Source: Pirellulales bacterium (lineage in GTDB: Bacteria > Planctomycetota > Planctomycetia > Pirellulales > Thermoguttaceae). From it: 13,950 nt of DNA. The notes beneath the pieces are model-generated. The model saw only the letters and a list, made by a program, of their open reading frames with translations, made no database searches and was not told the origin of the DNA. Of the stretch, positions 1-6,087 are shown in pieces. How positions within the stretch are numbered: the first letter of the stretch is position 1; every line of letters starts with the position of its first letter. The stretch spans positions 1-13,950 of the forward strand of contig JAUWJC010000038.1 in the NCBI GenBank assembly GCA_030607895.1, written 5' to 3'. Both the position numbers and the translations under genes were made by a program.

Positions 1-7
1 CCACGTA

Positions 8-51
8 CCCAGGACTTCGTCCTGGGCTATGATAGCGCGGCCCGTTGGGCC
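8..51. repeat. Pair of short palindromes (REP-like)
   Basis: Two adjacent hairpins are visible. The first has 7-bp arms at 8-14 and 20-26 around a 5-nt loop; the second pairs GGCCC at 39-43 with GGGCC at 47-51. They lie beside a degraded transposase gene and look like a dispersed palindromic repeat of the kind common in planctomycete intergenic DNA. Only one copy is in the window, so the repeat status is inferred. Confidence 0.45.
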
Positions 52-347
52 TGAAACTGCGGAATAAAACCCGGATGAAAACAAATTCCCCACAACCCCG
101 CATTTTCAACTACCCAGACCAGTCCCCAACTGGCTCGGCAAGCTGGCAACGCGTTTCAGTTGTCAAAGATCGAACGTCGGCACAAAGCCACGCAGTGTAC
201 AAGTGTATCGAATCGCGGCCGAATTACAACCTCAATTTTTGGGCCATTTGGCCGATTCGTCCCAAGCAAACGAATACGATTCGCCGTAACCATTCACGGG
301 GTTCAGCAAGACGAAGGTGTAGCCAACCACCAGTAATTCCCGCTGGC
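52..347. other. About 300 bp with no recognisable gene
   Basis: An open frame on the plus strand runs through this stretch into the transposase remnant, but its translation has low complexity and resembles no family I know. I take it as non-coding or scrambled. The one notable item is a 14-mer at 286-299 that matches, with one mismatch, the arms of the inverted repeat at 5036-5049 and 5409-5422. Confidence 0.4.
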
Positions 348-806
348 AGCCATGGTTACAGTCCGACGATTCTTCATCGCATCCTGCACATGGCCGGCGT
401 GGTCAGTTCGTTCGATGTGGCGGAAGTGGCGTTGGCGGTGGTAGGTGAGATCGACGTTTCCGCTCGCCAGATCAACAAGCTGACGGTGGAGGTAGGCGGC
501 CAGTTGGCCAGCGATCGCGACGAGCGGACACGGGAGTATGTTGAACAGCCGTTGCCTCGTCAGGCGACCGAGGTGGACGTTCCGCCCGATTTGGCAGCCG
601 TCTTTTGTGACGGCGGACGGATGCGAACGCGCCAGGAGAATCATGGTCCCGGCGTGCATGGGCCGCATTGGCGGGAAATGAAGAACGCCGCGTTTCATCG
701 CATGCAAAGCCAGTCGTTTGAGGAAGACCCTCAGATCGAGTTGCCCGAGTGTTTTCAGAACGAGGCCTACGTGGAAAAGATGGTGAGAGGCCTAAAAAAA
801 CAATGA
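348..806 (+). pseudogene. ISKra4-like transposase, N- and C-terminally truncated remnant
   Basis: The reading frame resembles the middle of planctomycete ISKra4-family transposases. It has a helical SSF-x-x-AE-type segment, then VSARQINKL, an RDE..EYV..PLPR stretch, the core block VFCDGGRMRTR, and then GPGVHGPHWREMKNAAF and a P-E-L/I-P-E-C-F-type end. The DGGR block and the HWRE-K motif are the most family-typical parts. An intact member is much longer: the N-terminal Cys-rich region and the whole C-terminal half are missing. The frame ends at 806, but its last codons already lie in the left inverted repeat of the 313-bp element at 799-1111, so that element probably interrupted or replaced the 3' half. 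I see no continuation of the transposase after 1111. Family call is from memory of motifs, not from an alignment. Confidence 0.65.
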
Positions 807-1111
807 CCCGCTTAAAGGGGTAAATCGGCGGTTTGACGGCGGAGGAGTTTGGTGAATCTTTGGAACCGGTTTTCTAATTCTCGGAGTAGGATTTCTCTTT
901 TTTTTGAGAACGCGCTTTGACCATGATCTTATGCCGCGCTCGTGACGCCGCCTGGCATACAGGAACAGAAGCATTGGCGTAAGGCATCAATTCGTCTGGG
1001 GTGAAAAGGCCTGATTGCGACAGATGTGCGTCCAAAGCGTGGGCTGCGAGGCATACCAGATCGCCATCCTCAGCCAAACGTCAGTGTTACCCCTTTAAGC
1101 GGGTCATTGTT
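799..1111. mobile_element. 313-bp element with perfect 25-bp terminal inverted repeats
   Basis: Positions 799-823 and 1087-1111 are exact reverse complements over 25 bp (core GACCCGCTTAAAGGGG). They enclose 263 bp. The size, terminal inverted repeats and lack of a transposase gene fit a MITE or a deleted insertion sequence. It starts exactly where the ISKra4-like frame loses homology. No clear target-site duplication is visible: the flanks are A-rich on the left and TAATTAAC-like on the right. Inside there is a minus-strand open frame (874-1077, 67 codons, TTG or internal start) with a Lys/Arg-rich C-terminus; it resembles no family I know and may be chance. A cis-acting RNA hairpin is an alternative reading. 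Confidence 0.6.
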
Positions 1112-1249
1112 AATTAACAACGACTTATGCCAATGAAAGTGGGTTTTCCCGAGAGGGAACATCCGTTGGAATTCTACCCGTTCCGCTGGTATCTGCAAGG
1201 GAGTTCCGACTTGCAGGATGCGGTCTTGTCGGGTTTGGCTGCCGCGGCG

Positions 1250-2167
1250 TTAGACGTCGCACATCTTGACGGCCTCGCGCAGCGAGCGGATGGGATCGCG
1301 AGTTGGGATAAACTCCTGGCCCACGTAGCCGGTGTAGCCGGTCTCGGCGATTACCTTCATGATGGGCGGGTAATTGAGTTCCTGGGTATCGTCGATCTCG
1401 TTTCGGCCGGGCACTCCCGCCGTGTGATAATGGCCGATGTATTCTTGGTACTGCTTGATGCGGGTGATTATGTCGCCCTGCATGATCTGGACGTGGTAGA
1501 TGTCGAACAGGAGTTTCATTCGGGGCGATCCGACTCGCTTGCAGACTTCGATGCACCACTCGACGGTATCGCCCATGTAACCGGGGTGGCCTTTCATTTC
1601 CACGTCGACGCGGCTGTTGAGGATCTCGATGCAGAGGTTGACCTTCCTCTTTTCGGCGTACCCAATCACCTTTTTCAGGCCTTCGACGGTATTGTCGAGT
1701 CCGACGTCGTCGGGCATTCCCTCGCGGAACCCGGAGAATGTAATCACGTTGGGGAAACCGGCCGCGGAAGTCGCATCGACCGACTCCTTGATCTTCTCGA
1801 TGCACATAGCGTGGTTTTCTTTGTGGTTGAATCCCTTCACGAACCCGTGGCTGCTGGTGATGGCGCAGACAAGGCCGTACTTCTTGAGGATATGCCAGTC
1901 CTTTGGCGGCACCAACTCGATCGACTTGAGCCCCATCTTGGCTGACGCTCGGGCGAGTGTCTCCAACGGCATCGGGTTGAAGCACCACTGGCAGACCGAC
2001 TGATTGATGCGGCCTTTGCTTACCACGCAGCCGTCATCGTCCTTGGCGGATGCGGTATGGACTCCGGCGGGCAAGCCGATACCGGCGGCCAGGGCTCCGG
2101 CGGCCCCTTTCAGTAGTCGGCGGCGGGTGAGACGACTGGCGGTACCGGTGCATTTCTTATTATTCAT
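1250..2167 (-). CDS. Tat-exported hydroxypyruvate-isomerase-like TIM-barrel protein
   Basis: A 305-residue protein of the AP-endonuclease-2/xylose-isomerase-like superfamily, closest in motif layout to hydroxypyruvate isomerase (Hyi) and related sugar isomerases/epimerases. A twin-arginine signal (SRLTRRRLLKGAAG, residues 11-24, followed by a hydrophobic stretch to about 41) sends it to the periplasm. Likely metal and catalytic residues are Glu181 (NLCIEILNSR), Asp222 and His225 (LLFDIYHVQ), His248 and Arg255 (GHYHTAGVPGR), and Glu285 (GYVGQEF). These match the Glu/Asp/His/Glu pattern of the family. The ATG at 2167 is chosen because the upstream in-frame start would put 14 polar residues before the Tat motif. 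The likely reaction is interconversion of a 2-keto and an aldehyde sugar acid or sugar; the actual substrate cannot be read from the sequence. It is the last of four minus-strand genes. Many planctomycete paralogues exist, so function may differ from Hyi. Confidence 0.85.
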   Translation of the reverse strand: MNNKKCTGTASRLTRRRLLKGAAGALAAGIGLPAGVHTASAKDDDGCVVSKGRINQSVCQWCFNPMPLETLARASAKMGLKSIELVPPKDWHILKKYGLVCAITSSHGFVKGFNHKENHAMCIEKIKESVDATSAAGFPNVITFSGFREGMPDDVGLDNTVEGLKKVIGYAEKRKVNLCIEILNSRVDVEMKGHPGYMGDTVEWCIEVCKRVGSPRMKLLFDIYHVQIMQGDIITRIKQYQEYIGHYHTAGVPGRNEIDDTQELNYPPIMKVIAETGYTGYVGQEFIPTRDPIRSLREAVKMCDV

Positions 2168-2218
2168 TGGAAAACGCCTTCTCTGGATTGGGAAAGGAAA
2201 ACCGGACAATTATCGAGC

Positions 2219-2295
2219 CGAAAAAGGGACCAGGTTTAATTTGTGCGAAGCACCCTCCGGGCCGTTCCGGCAAATTAAACCTGGTCCCTTTTTCG
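2219..2295. repeat. 77-bp palindromic repeat with perfect 25-bp arms
   Basis: Arms at 2219-2243 and 2271-2295 are exact reverse complements (core AAAGGGACCAGGTTTAAT) around a 27-nt GC-rich loop. It lies between two minus-strand genes, 52 bp upstream of the isomerase start. From memory, this AGGGACCAGGTTTAATTTG core recurs in planctomycete genomes and resembles REP/BIME elements mobilised by Y1 (RAYT) transposases. No such transposase gene is in the window. Transcribed, it would form a very stable stem that ends in U-rich sequence on either strand, so it may also attenuate or terminate transcription from the flavodoxin-like gene. Confidence 0.75.
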
Positions 2296-2401
2296 ACCCT
2301 ATATGATACACCGGCCGGCCGTGGGATTCAAGGCTTGCACTGTGCACGGGGGGCTCGTGCCTCGACCCACCCTGCCACTTGCTATCCTATGTCTTTTCGA
2401 T

Positions 2402-2420
2402 CCCCCGGCAGAGCCGGGGG
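2402..2420. repeat. GC-rich hairpin downstream of the flavodoxin-like gene
   Basis: Arms 2402-2409 and 2413-2420 (CCCCCGGC / GCCGGGGG) pair perfectly around a 3-nt loop, 12 bp past the stop codon of the minus-strand gene at 2433. There is no T-run after it on either strand, so it is not a classical Rho-independent terminator. It may be a dispersed repeat or a 3'-end stabiliser. A weaker GCACG/CGTGC stem lies at 2344-2360. The rest of 2296-2432 shows no gene. Confidence 0.5.
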
Positions 2421-2432
2421 CTGAAGGGTCTG

Positions 2433-3158
2433 TCAGTTCGCCGCGGATGCAATGCGTCGGGCGACTTCCGCCACGCGGCGGCCGAGGTTCTTTACGGCGT
2501 CCATGCCGGGCTCGTCCTTGGTCACGTCGCCATCGAAGGCCTTGCTGTTCCACACGGTTGCACCGCGGTGGGCGGTGGGGCGGCCATCGCCGACGATGAT
2601 CATCTCCTGGCAAAAAAGAACGGCCTGGACCGACTGGATGGTCAGTTCCTGGCCCCCGTTGCGTCCCCCGCCAACCGCTACCACACCGGCGACCTTGTTG
2701 GCAAGCGCGAAGTTGTTCTTGCGGAACACAATGCACCGATCGAGGAAGGCCTTGCAAAGCGACGTCATGTCGCCGAAATAGACGGGCGTACCGATGATGA
2801 TTCCGGCCACCTTCGGATCGCTCAGCTTGGGTACGAGTGATGGAAAATCGTCTTCTTCTCCCGGCTCGAGTGGGATGCCCGCGGCCAGCGAGCCGTTAAT
2901 CTTCATCCCGGCCAATTCGATCAGTTCGGTCTCGATGCCGTCGGGATCGACTTGCTTGGCGGCTTCCAAGCACACCTGCAATGCCGTTGCGGTGCTTTTT
3001 CCCTTTCGCGGACTGCCGCAGATGGAGATGATCTTGATCGGTTTTGCCGCGGAGGGCTTGTCGGCAGCCTCGGCCGAGGAGGTTTGCGAGGCAGCCGCGG
3101 CGGCAACCGCCGCGCCGGCGGTTCCCAAAAAACGTCGTCGCGTAAGGTCGGATTCCAT
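2433..3158 (-). CDS. Tat-exported NADPH-dependent FMN reductase / flavodoxin-like protein
   Basis: A 241-residue flavodoxin-fold protein. A Tat signal is present: TRRRFLGTAG at residues 6-15, then an Ala-rich stretch to about residue 31. The mature part opens with beta-strand IKIISICGSPRKGKS (41-55), where GSPRKGKST is the FMN-phosphate-binding loop. IIIGTPVYFGDMTSLCKAFLDR (about 120-141) is the second flavin loop, typical of iron-sulfur-flavoprotein/NADPH-dependent FMN reductases. VGGGRNGGQE (162-171) is the third. I see no cysteine cluster for an Fe-S centre. It probably transfers electrons between a pyridine nucleotide or quinone-type donor and an unknown acceptor. An exported FMN protein of this type is unusual outside planctomycetes. 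The start at 3158 is set by an AAGGAG 6 nt upstream. It lies 50 bp downstream of the esterase-like gene and is probably co-transcribed with it. Confidence 0.85.
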   Translation of the reverse strand: MESDLTRRRFLGTAGAAVAAAAASQTSSAEAADKPSAAKPIKIISICGSPRKGKSTATALQVCLEAAKQVDPDGIETELIELAGMKINGSLAAGIPLEPGEEDDFPSLVPKLSDPKVAGIIIGTPVYFGDMTSLCKAFLDRCIVFRKNNFALANKVAGVVAVGGGRNGGQELTIQSVQAVLFCQEMIIVGDGRPTAHRGATVWNSKAFDGDVTKDEPGMDAVKNLGRRVAEVARRIASAAN

Positions 3159-3164
3159 GTCAGG

Positions 3165-3170
3165 CTCCTT
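3165..3170 (-). promoter_or_regulatory. Ribosome binding site AAGGAG of the flavodoxin-like gene
   Basis: On the minus strand AAGGAG is followed by 6 nt and ATG at 3158-3156. It decides between three in-frame starts (3212, 3176, 3158); the two upstream ATGs lack a comparable site, and 3212 would overlap the stop of the upstream gene. Confidence 0.75.
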
Positions 3171-3208
3171 GTTCATGGTTTCGAGTGTTGGATGTTCCCA
3201 ATGCAAAT

Positions 3209-4417
3209 TCACTGCAATTCCGCGTGTTCGGTGCTGACCATCGCCCCACGTTTGTCGGTCACGCCAAGATAGCAGACCAGCGGTCGATCGCCGGGCAATT
3301 TGGCCGAAACGGTGCCGCCGTTAACCGGGGCGTCGACACTGTGCCAGGTCCGCTTCTGCCAGGGGCCCGTGTCGGCCGTGTAGTGCAATTGGCCTTTCAC
3401 CACGGGCGTTTTCGACGTGAACGGGGCCGCGGCTTTTCCGCCGGCGGTTTTCATGGGCCCCAGTCTGGGTAGCGGATCGCCGCCGGTAAGAATGCTATCG
3501 ACAAAGAGGCCGATCTCTTTCGGCGCCCAGCCAACAGTATGGCCGTGGGGCATCCGAACTTGTATTCTCACGTCCACCCGGCCCGGTACCAGGCGATAGC
3601 ATTTCTGATAGCTGTCCAGCGGGTAGGCGAAGTCGTTGGTGCCGTTGACAAACAGTATCGGGCATCGCACGCCGGCCAGGTATCGGTAGGGGTCGAAGTA
3701 CGAGACCCAGCGCTTCGTCTGCTCTGGTCCCATCTTGGCGAACATTGGCAGCCAGGCGCTGTTGTGGTGCAGGAACCCGCAACCGTACACGGGCACGGCC
3801 ACCTTGAAGCGATCGTCGATTCCGGCCAGGATGCACGTCAGGTACCCACCCCAGCTAATCCCGGTAACGCCGATCCGCTCGGCATCGACCTCTTCGAGCG
3901 AAGCCAACAGCGAATGGCCGCGGATGGCATCGGCCACCGCGTGATAGGTCCACATTTGATTGACTTCGTCGTCTCCGAAGTCGCGGAACTTGCCATGGTC
4001 GTCTTGGGGCGGGCTGCCATCGGGAAGTCGCTTCCTGTCGGGCCCGCAACCGCCCAGGTCCATCGCCAAGGCAACGTAGCCCCGTTTGGCCCACAATCGG
4101 GCCCACTGGTCAAAGGCGGTTCCTCCGCCCCCGTGAACCAACACCATTGCCGGGAATGGCCCTTTGCCCGACGCCGGCCGGCCGCAATATGCAAACACTC
4201 GGGTAGGCTTGCCGGCCAATGGTTCACCCTGGTAATAGCCCTCTTGAATCAAGTCCGACTTGGCTCCCCAAGTAGCCGGCGGAGCCTTCTTCAATTCGGC
4301 CATGTTCCACGGGCCGGTGAACCGCTTGGCCGGCTCCGCGGCTGCCGCGCGGCCGGCAATCAGACCAACGGCAATGGTTGCGGCAATCAGTAGGCGGGTG
4401 GTCGACAATCGTTGCAT
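3209..4417 (-). CDS. Secreted alpha/beta-hydrolase, acetyl-xylan-esterase / dienelactone-hydrolase-like
   Basis: A 402-residue protein with a Sec signal peptide (MQRLSTTRLLIAATIAVGLI, cleavage probably near AAAA at 24-27). The hydrolase core has an oxyanion-hole loop VHGGGG (94-99), the nucleophile elbow GISWGG with Ser188, an acid NGTNDFAYP with Asp262, and a histidine in MPHGHTVGW (His291 or His293). The region MDLGGCGPDRKRLPDGSPPQ resembles planctomycete acetyl-xylan-esterase/prolyl-oligopeptidase-type hydrolases. About 90 residues after the triad form a C-terminal extension, probably a beta-rich domain. It likely removes acetyl or other ester groups from polysaccharides outside the cytoplasm; a peptidase role is less likely. 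It lies 103 bp downstream of the NIPSNAP gene and 50 bp upstream of the flavodoxin-like gene. A GGAG lies 10 nt before the ATG. Confidence 0.85.
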   Translation of the reverse strand: MQRLSTTRLLIAATIAVGLIAGRAAAAEPAKRFTGPWNMAELKKAPPATWGAKSDLIQEGYYQGEPLAGKPTRVFAYCGRPASGKGPFPAMVLVHGGGGTAFDQWARLWAKRGYVALAMDLGGCGPDRKRLPDGSPPQDDHGKFRDFGDDEVNQMWTYHAVADAIRGHSLLASLEEVDAERIGVTGISWGGYLTCILAGIDDRFKVAVPVYGCGFLHHNSAWLPMFAKMGPEQTKRWVSYFDPYRYLAGVRCPILFVNGTNDFAYPLDSYQKCYRLVPGRVDVRIQVRMPHGHTVGWAPKEIGLFVDSILTGGDPLPRLGPMKTAGGKAAAPFTSKTPVVKGQLHYTADTGPWQKRTWHSVDAPVNGGTVSAKLPGDRPLVCYLGVTDKRGAMVSTEHAELQ

Positions 4418-4520
4418 TGTGATGGCTCCGTGGGTGTGGACAGTTGCATGGGCGATCCAGTATGACAGCTCGGCATTAGGAAATCAATTGGATCAGGACG
4501 AACACGCCCACGAACGCGGC

Positions 4521-4967
4521 TTATCGAATCGGCGAGTAGTCGGTCGGACTGATGAACTGGCTTTGGACCTTCTTGACTATCGGGCCGTCGGCACGCGACT
4601 CCTTGAAGGCCTTTTGCCATTGCGGGTCGTTTCGGAAGGCTTCCCACGCTTTATCGCGGGCCTGGCGGCCCTGTGTCCTCGACGAAGCTGGGAAGGCCAG
4701 GATATAGATTAGCGTGTTTTCCGATTCCGGCCCCTCGACCGGCGTCCAGAACCCGACCAGTTGCATGCCGTGCTTCTTGAAAATCCGGTTGGTGTGTTCG
4801 CGGAACCGTTTGTGCAAAGCGTCGAGTTTGCCCGGGTGGGTGGTATAGGTCCGCAACTCGAAGAACCGTTCTCCCTGCTTGCACCCGGACGATGACTCCG
4901 CGGCACAACACGCGGCAGCCACACCCAATGCTCCGATAACCAACAGCATACAAAACATCTTACTCAT
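4521..4967 (-). CDS. Exported NIPSNAP family protein
   Basis: A 148-residue protein with an N-terminal hydrophobic export signal (MSKMFCMLLVIGALGVAAAC), possibly a lipoprotein signal, though the residues before the cysteine pair are not a strict lipobox. The mature part has the NIPSNAP signature FFELRTYTTHPGKLDALHKR at about 36-55, then HGMQLVGFWTP and a C-terminal SPTDYSP block. NIPSNAP is a dimeric alpha/beta-barrel (ferredoxin-like) fold of uncertain biochemical function; planctomycetes have many exported copies next to sugar and sulfatase genes. GGAGG 5 nt upstream fixes the start at 4967. It is the first gene of the minus-strand run, so the promoter should lie in 4980-5035, which includes an A/G-rich repeat-like sequence at 5001-5025. 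Confidence 0.85.
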   Translation of the reverse strand: MSKMFCMLLVIGALGVAAACCAAESSSGCKQGERFFELRTYTTHPGKLDALHKRFREHTNRIFKKHGMQLVGFWTPVEGPESENTLIYILAFPASSRTQGRQARDKAWEAFRNDPQWQKAFKESRADGPIVKKVQSQFISPTDYSPIR

Positions 4968-4972
4968 AAGAA

Positions 4973-4977
4973 CCTCC
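4973..4977 (-). promoter_or_regulatory. Ribosome binding site GGAGG of the NIPSNAP gene
   Basis: GGAGG on the minus strand lies 5 nt before the ATG at 4967 and favours it over the in-frame ATG at 4979, which would fall upstream of this site. Confidence 0.7.
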
Positions 4978-5034
4978 AATCTAAGAAACAGGTTAACGTG
5001 GTCAGGGATCAGGGGCCAGGGGCTAGTATCTTGA

Positions 5035-5423
5035 GGTAACCGTTCACGGAATTATCTCGGCCACGGATCAAACACGGATGAAACACGGATCAAGGGGCCG
5101 GATTTCGAGTGCCGCCTCATTCGCGTCCGGCACGACATTAACATGGTTTTACTGTTTGGAACTTACAATCAACAGAATATCTTTCCATTCCAGACGTTCC
5201 GCCAATTCTTTCAGAAAACCACGAAGAACACGAAGCAAGAAAATATCTGGTTGATAAACCGTATTTTCTCGATGTCTACTCCTTCTTCTCTTCGTGTACT
5301 TCGTGTTCTTCGTGGTAGATTAAGACCCTATAACTTGTCTATCCGTGTTTGATCCGTGTTTCATCCGTGTTTCATCCGTGTTTCATCCGTGGCCTGATTC
5401 CATCGTACCCGTGAACGGTTACC
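5035..5423. repeat. 389-bp nested inverted-repeat structure (three tiers)
   Basis: Three inverted repeats are nested around one centre. The outer pair is perfect over 15 bp (5035-5049 with 5409-5423). The middle pair consists of 11-bp tandem units, CACGGATGAAA-type, at 5059-5090 and in inverse orientation at 5341-5393, with more units on the right than on the left. The inner pair is perfect over 18 bp (5218-5235 with 5299-5316) and continues as degenerate ACGAAGAACACGAAG-type repeats. About 63 bp lie at the centre and about 127 and 24 bp between the tiers. The middle and inner units are, from memory, frequent in intergenic DNA of environmental bacteria. I see no transposase. A MITE-like mobile repeat or a structured RNA are both possible. 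Confidence 0.7.
5341..5391. repeat. Tandem 11-bp repeats, four full units and one partial
   Basis: ATCCGTGTTT plus G or C is repeated at 5341, 5352, 5363 and 5374, with a partial unit from 5385. The inverse partner at about 5061-5090 holds only three units, with a different order of the variable base, so units have probably been gained or lost by slippage since the arms formed. Confidence 0.8.
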
Positions 5424-5760
5424 ACACGGTAAACCGACCGGCAATTGCACTGGTTTTGAATGTGACTCTCCGCCGGCCTCTTGTCAAGCCCGTGCTAAAG
5501 AGAATAACATAATGGTCGAATCGCCTCCTACAGTTGTGTAGGTTATGCTTCAGCATAACATCGCGGCCTTCCGTGAACTCGATCCTGGTCATTGCACCGT
5601 CCTGGACAAACAAGCGATCCGTCGAGAAGCAAACGTCATCCAACTCGGGCGTAGTCTACCGTACAAACCTCGGGTGAGCCAACGGCAGAAACGCGCTCAG
5701 CAGGGAGAAAATTGAGCAGCCGCATAGGCGAAACAGCGTTTTTCTGCCCCATCTTGAAAA
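5424..5760 (-). pseudogene. Possible decayed gene for a secreted protein
   Basis: On the minus strand one frame at about 5751-5656 reads RKTLFRLCGCSIFSLL followed by SAFLPLAHPRF, which has the form of a signal peptide, then hits a stop. A second frame from about 5650 to 5550 reads LDDVCFSTDRLFVQDGAM and TRIEFTEGRD, which looks like mature protein sequence and would follow on naturally after one frameshift. No ATG with a ribosome binding site precedes the first part in frame. After 5560 the frame enters a small palindrome and loses protein-like character. I do not recognise the family. Chance open frames are a real alternative. Confidence 0.3.
5527..5559. repeat. Two abutting small palindromes
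   Basis: CCTAC/GTAGG (5527-5531 with 5538-5542) is directly followed by GTTATGC/GCATAAC (5542-5548 with 5553-5559, loop TTCA). They fall inside the possible decayed gene and may mark an insertion or a small dispersed repeat. Confidence 0.45.
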
Positions 5761-5932
5761 TTTTTTTCGGATTTGCGTTTTGACGCAAGTCGGGTCGCCA
5801 TAACAACTTACATCTACCCCCCCCCGAGGGGGCAGCAGATCCGCCAAATTCCGGTTTGCCGGGTTGACTCGCGTGTCGGGGCAACTAAAATCGATGGTGT
5901 GCTGGCAATGGTTGCCGGCACGCCGGGCTACG

Positions 5933-6020
5933 TGAGCGGTCCCAAAAACCGCAATCCTCGCCCGTGCCGAGTATACATGAGCGGTTCAGAAAATCGCAAT
6001 CCTTGCCTGTGCCGAGTATA
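5933..6020. repeat. Two imperfect 43-bp direct repeats upstream of the GH36-like gene
   Basis: Copies at 5933-5975 and 5978-6020 (period 45 bp) differ at 6 of 43 positions, almost all transitions. Each copy can form two small stems: GCGGT/ACCGC at 5936-5940 with 5948-5952, and CTCG/CGAG at 5957-5960 with 5968-5971. In copy 2 the changes in these stems turn G-C pairs into G-U pairs, so both stems survive. They end 67 bp before the start codon of the GH36-like gene and could be leader RNA elements or operators. A TATAAT at 6017-6022 overlaps the end of copy 2, but no -35 box lies at the right distance. Confidence 0.6.
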
Positions 6021-6087
6021 ATTCAACTCGGGAAGGTCCCAAGAGATCTGAAAACCCGTGAACGCTTACGAAGGGAGAATAGCGCTC

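Noticed and set aside
303..707. Minus-strand open frame of 134 codons
   Set aside because: It lies opposite the transposase remnant, which carries recognisable motifs; the minus-strand translation is Arg/His-rich and family-free.
2402..2420. Rho-independent terminator
   Set aside because: The stem is strong, but there is no T-run after it on either strand.
3539..4393. Plus-strand open frame of 284 codons opposite the esterase-like gene
   Set aside because: The minus strand has a signal peptide and full hydrolase triad; the plus frame is an antisense shadow typical of GC-rich DNA.
5143..5352. Plus-strand open frame of 69 codons with an LRVLRVLRG-like end
   Set aside because: The end is the translation of the inner inverted-repeat units; such spurious peptides arise from this repeat type.
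5341..5391. CRISPR array
   Set aside because: The units are 11 bp and directly adjacent, with no spacers and no cas genes nearby.
5773..5788. Hairpin TTGCGT/ACGCAA as terminator or operator
   Set aside because: Only a 6-bp stem; no T-run follows on the relevant side and no gene end lies nearby, so it may be chance.
6017..6022. TATAAT as the -10 box of the GH36-like gene
   Set aside because: No -35-like hexamer lies 16-18 bp upstream, and the sequence belongs to the direct repeat, whose other copy reads TATACA.
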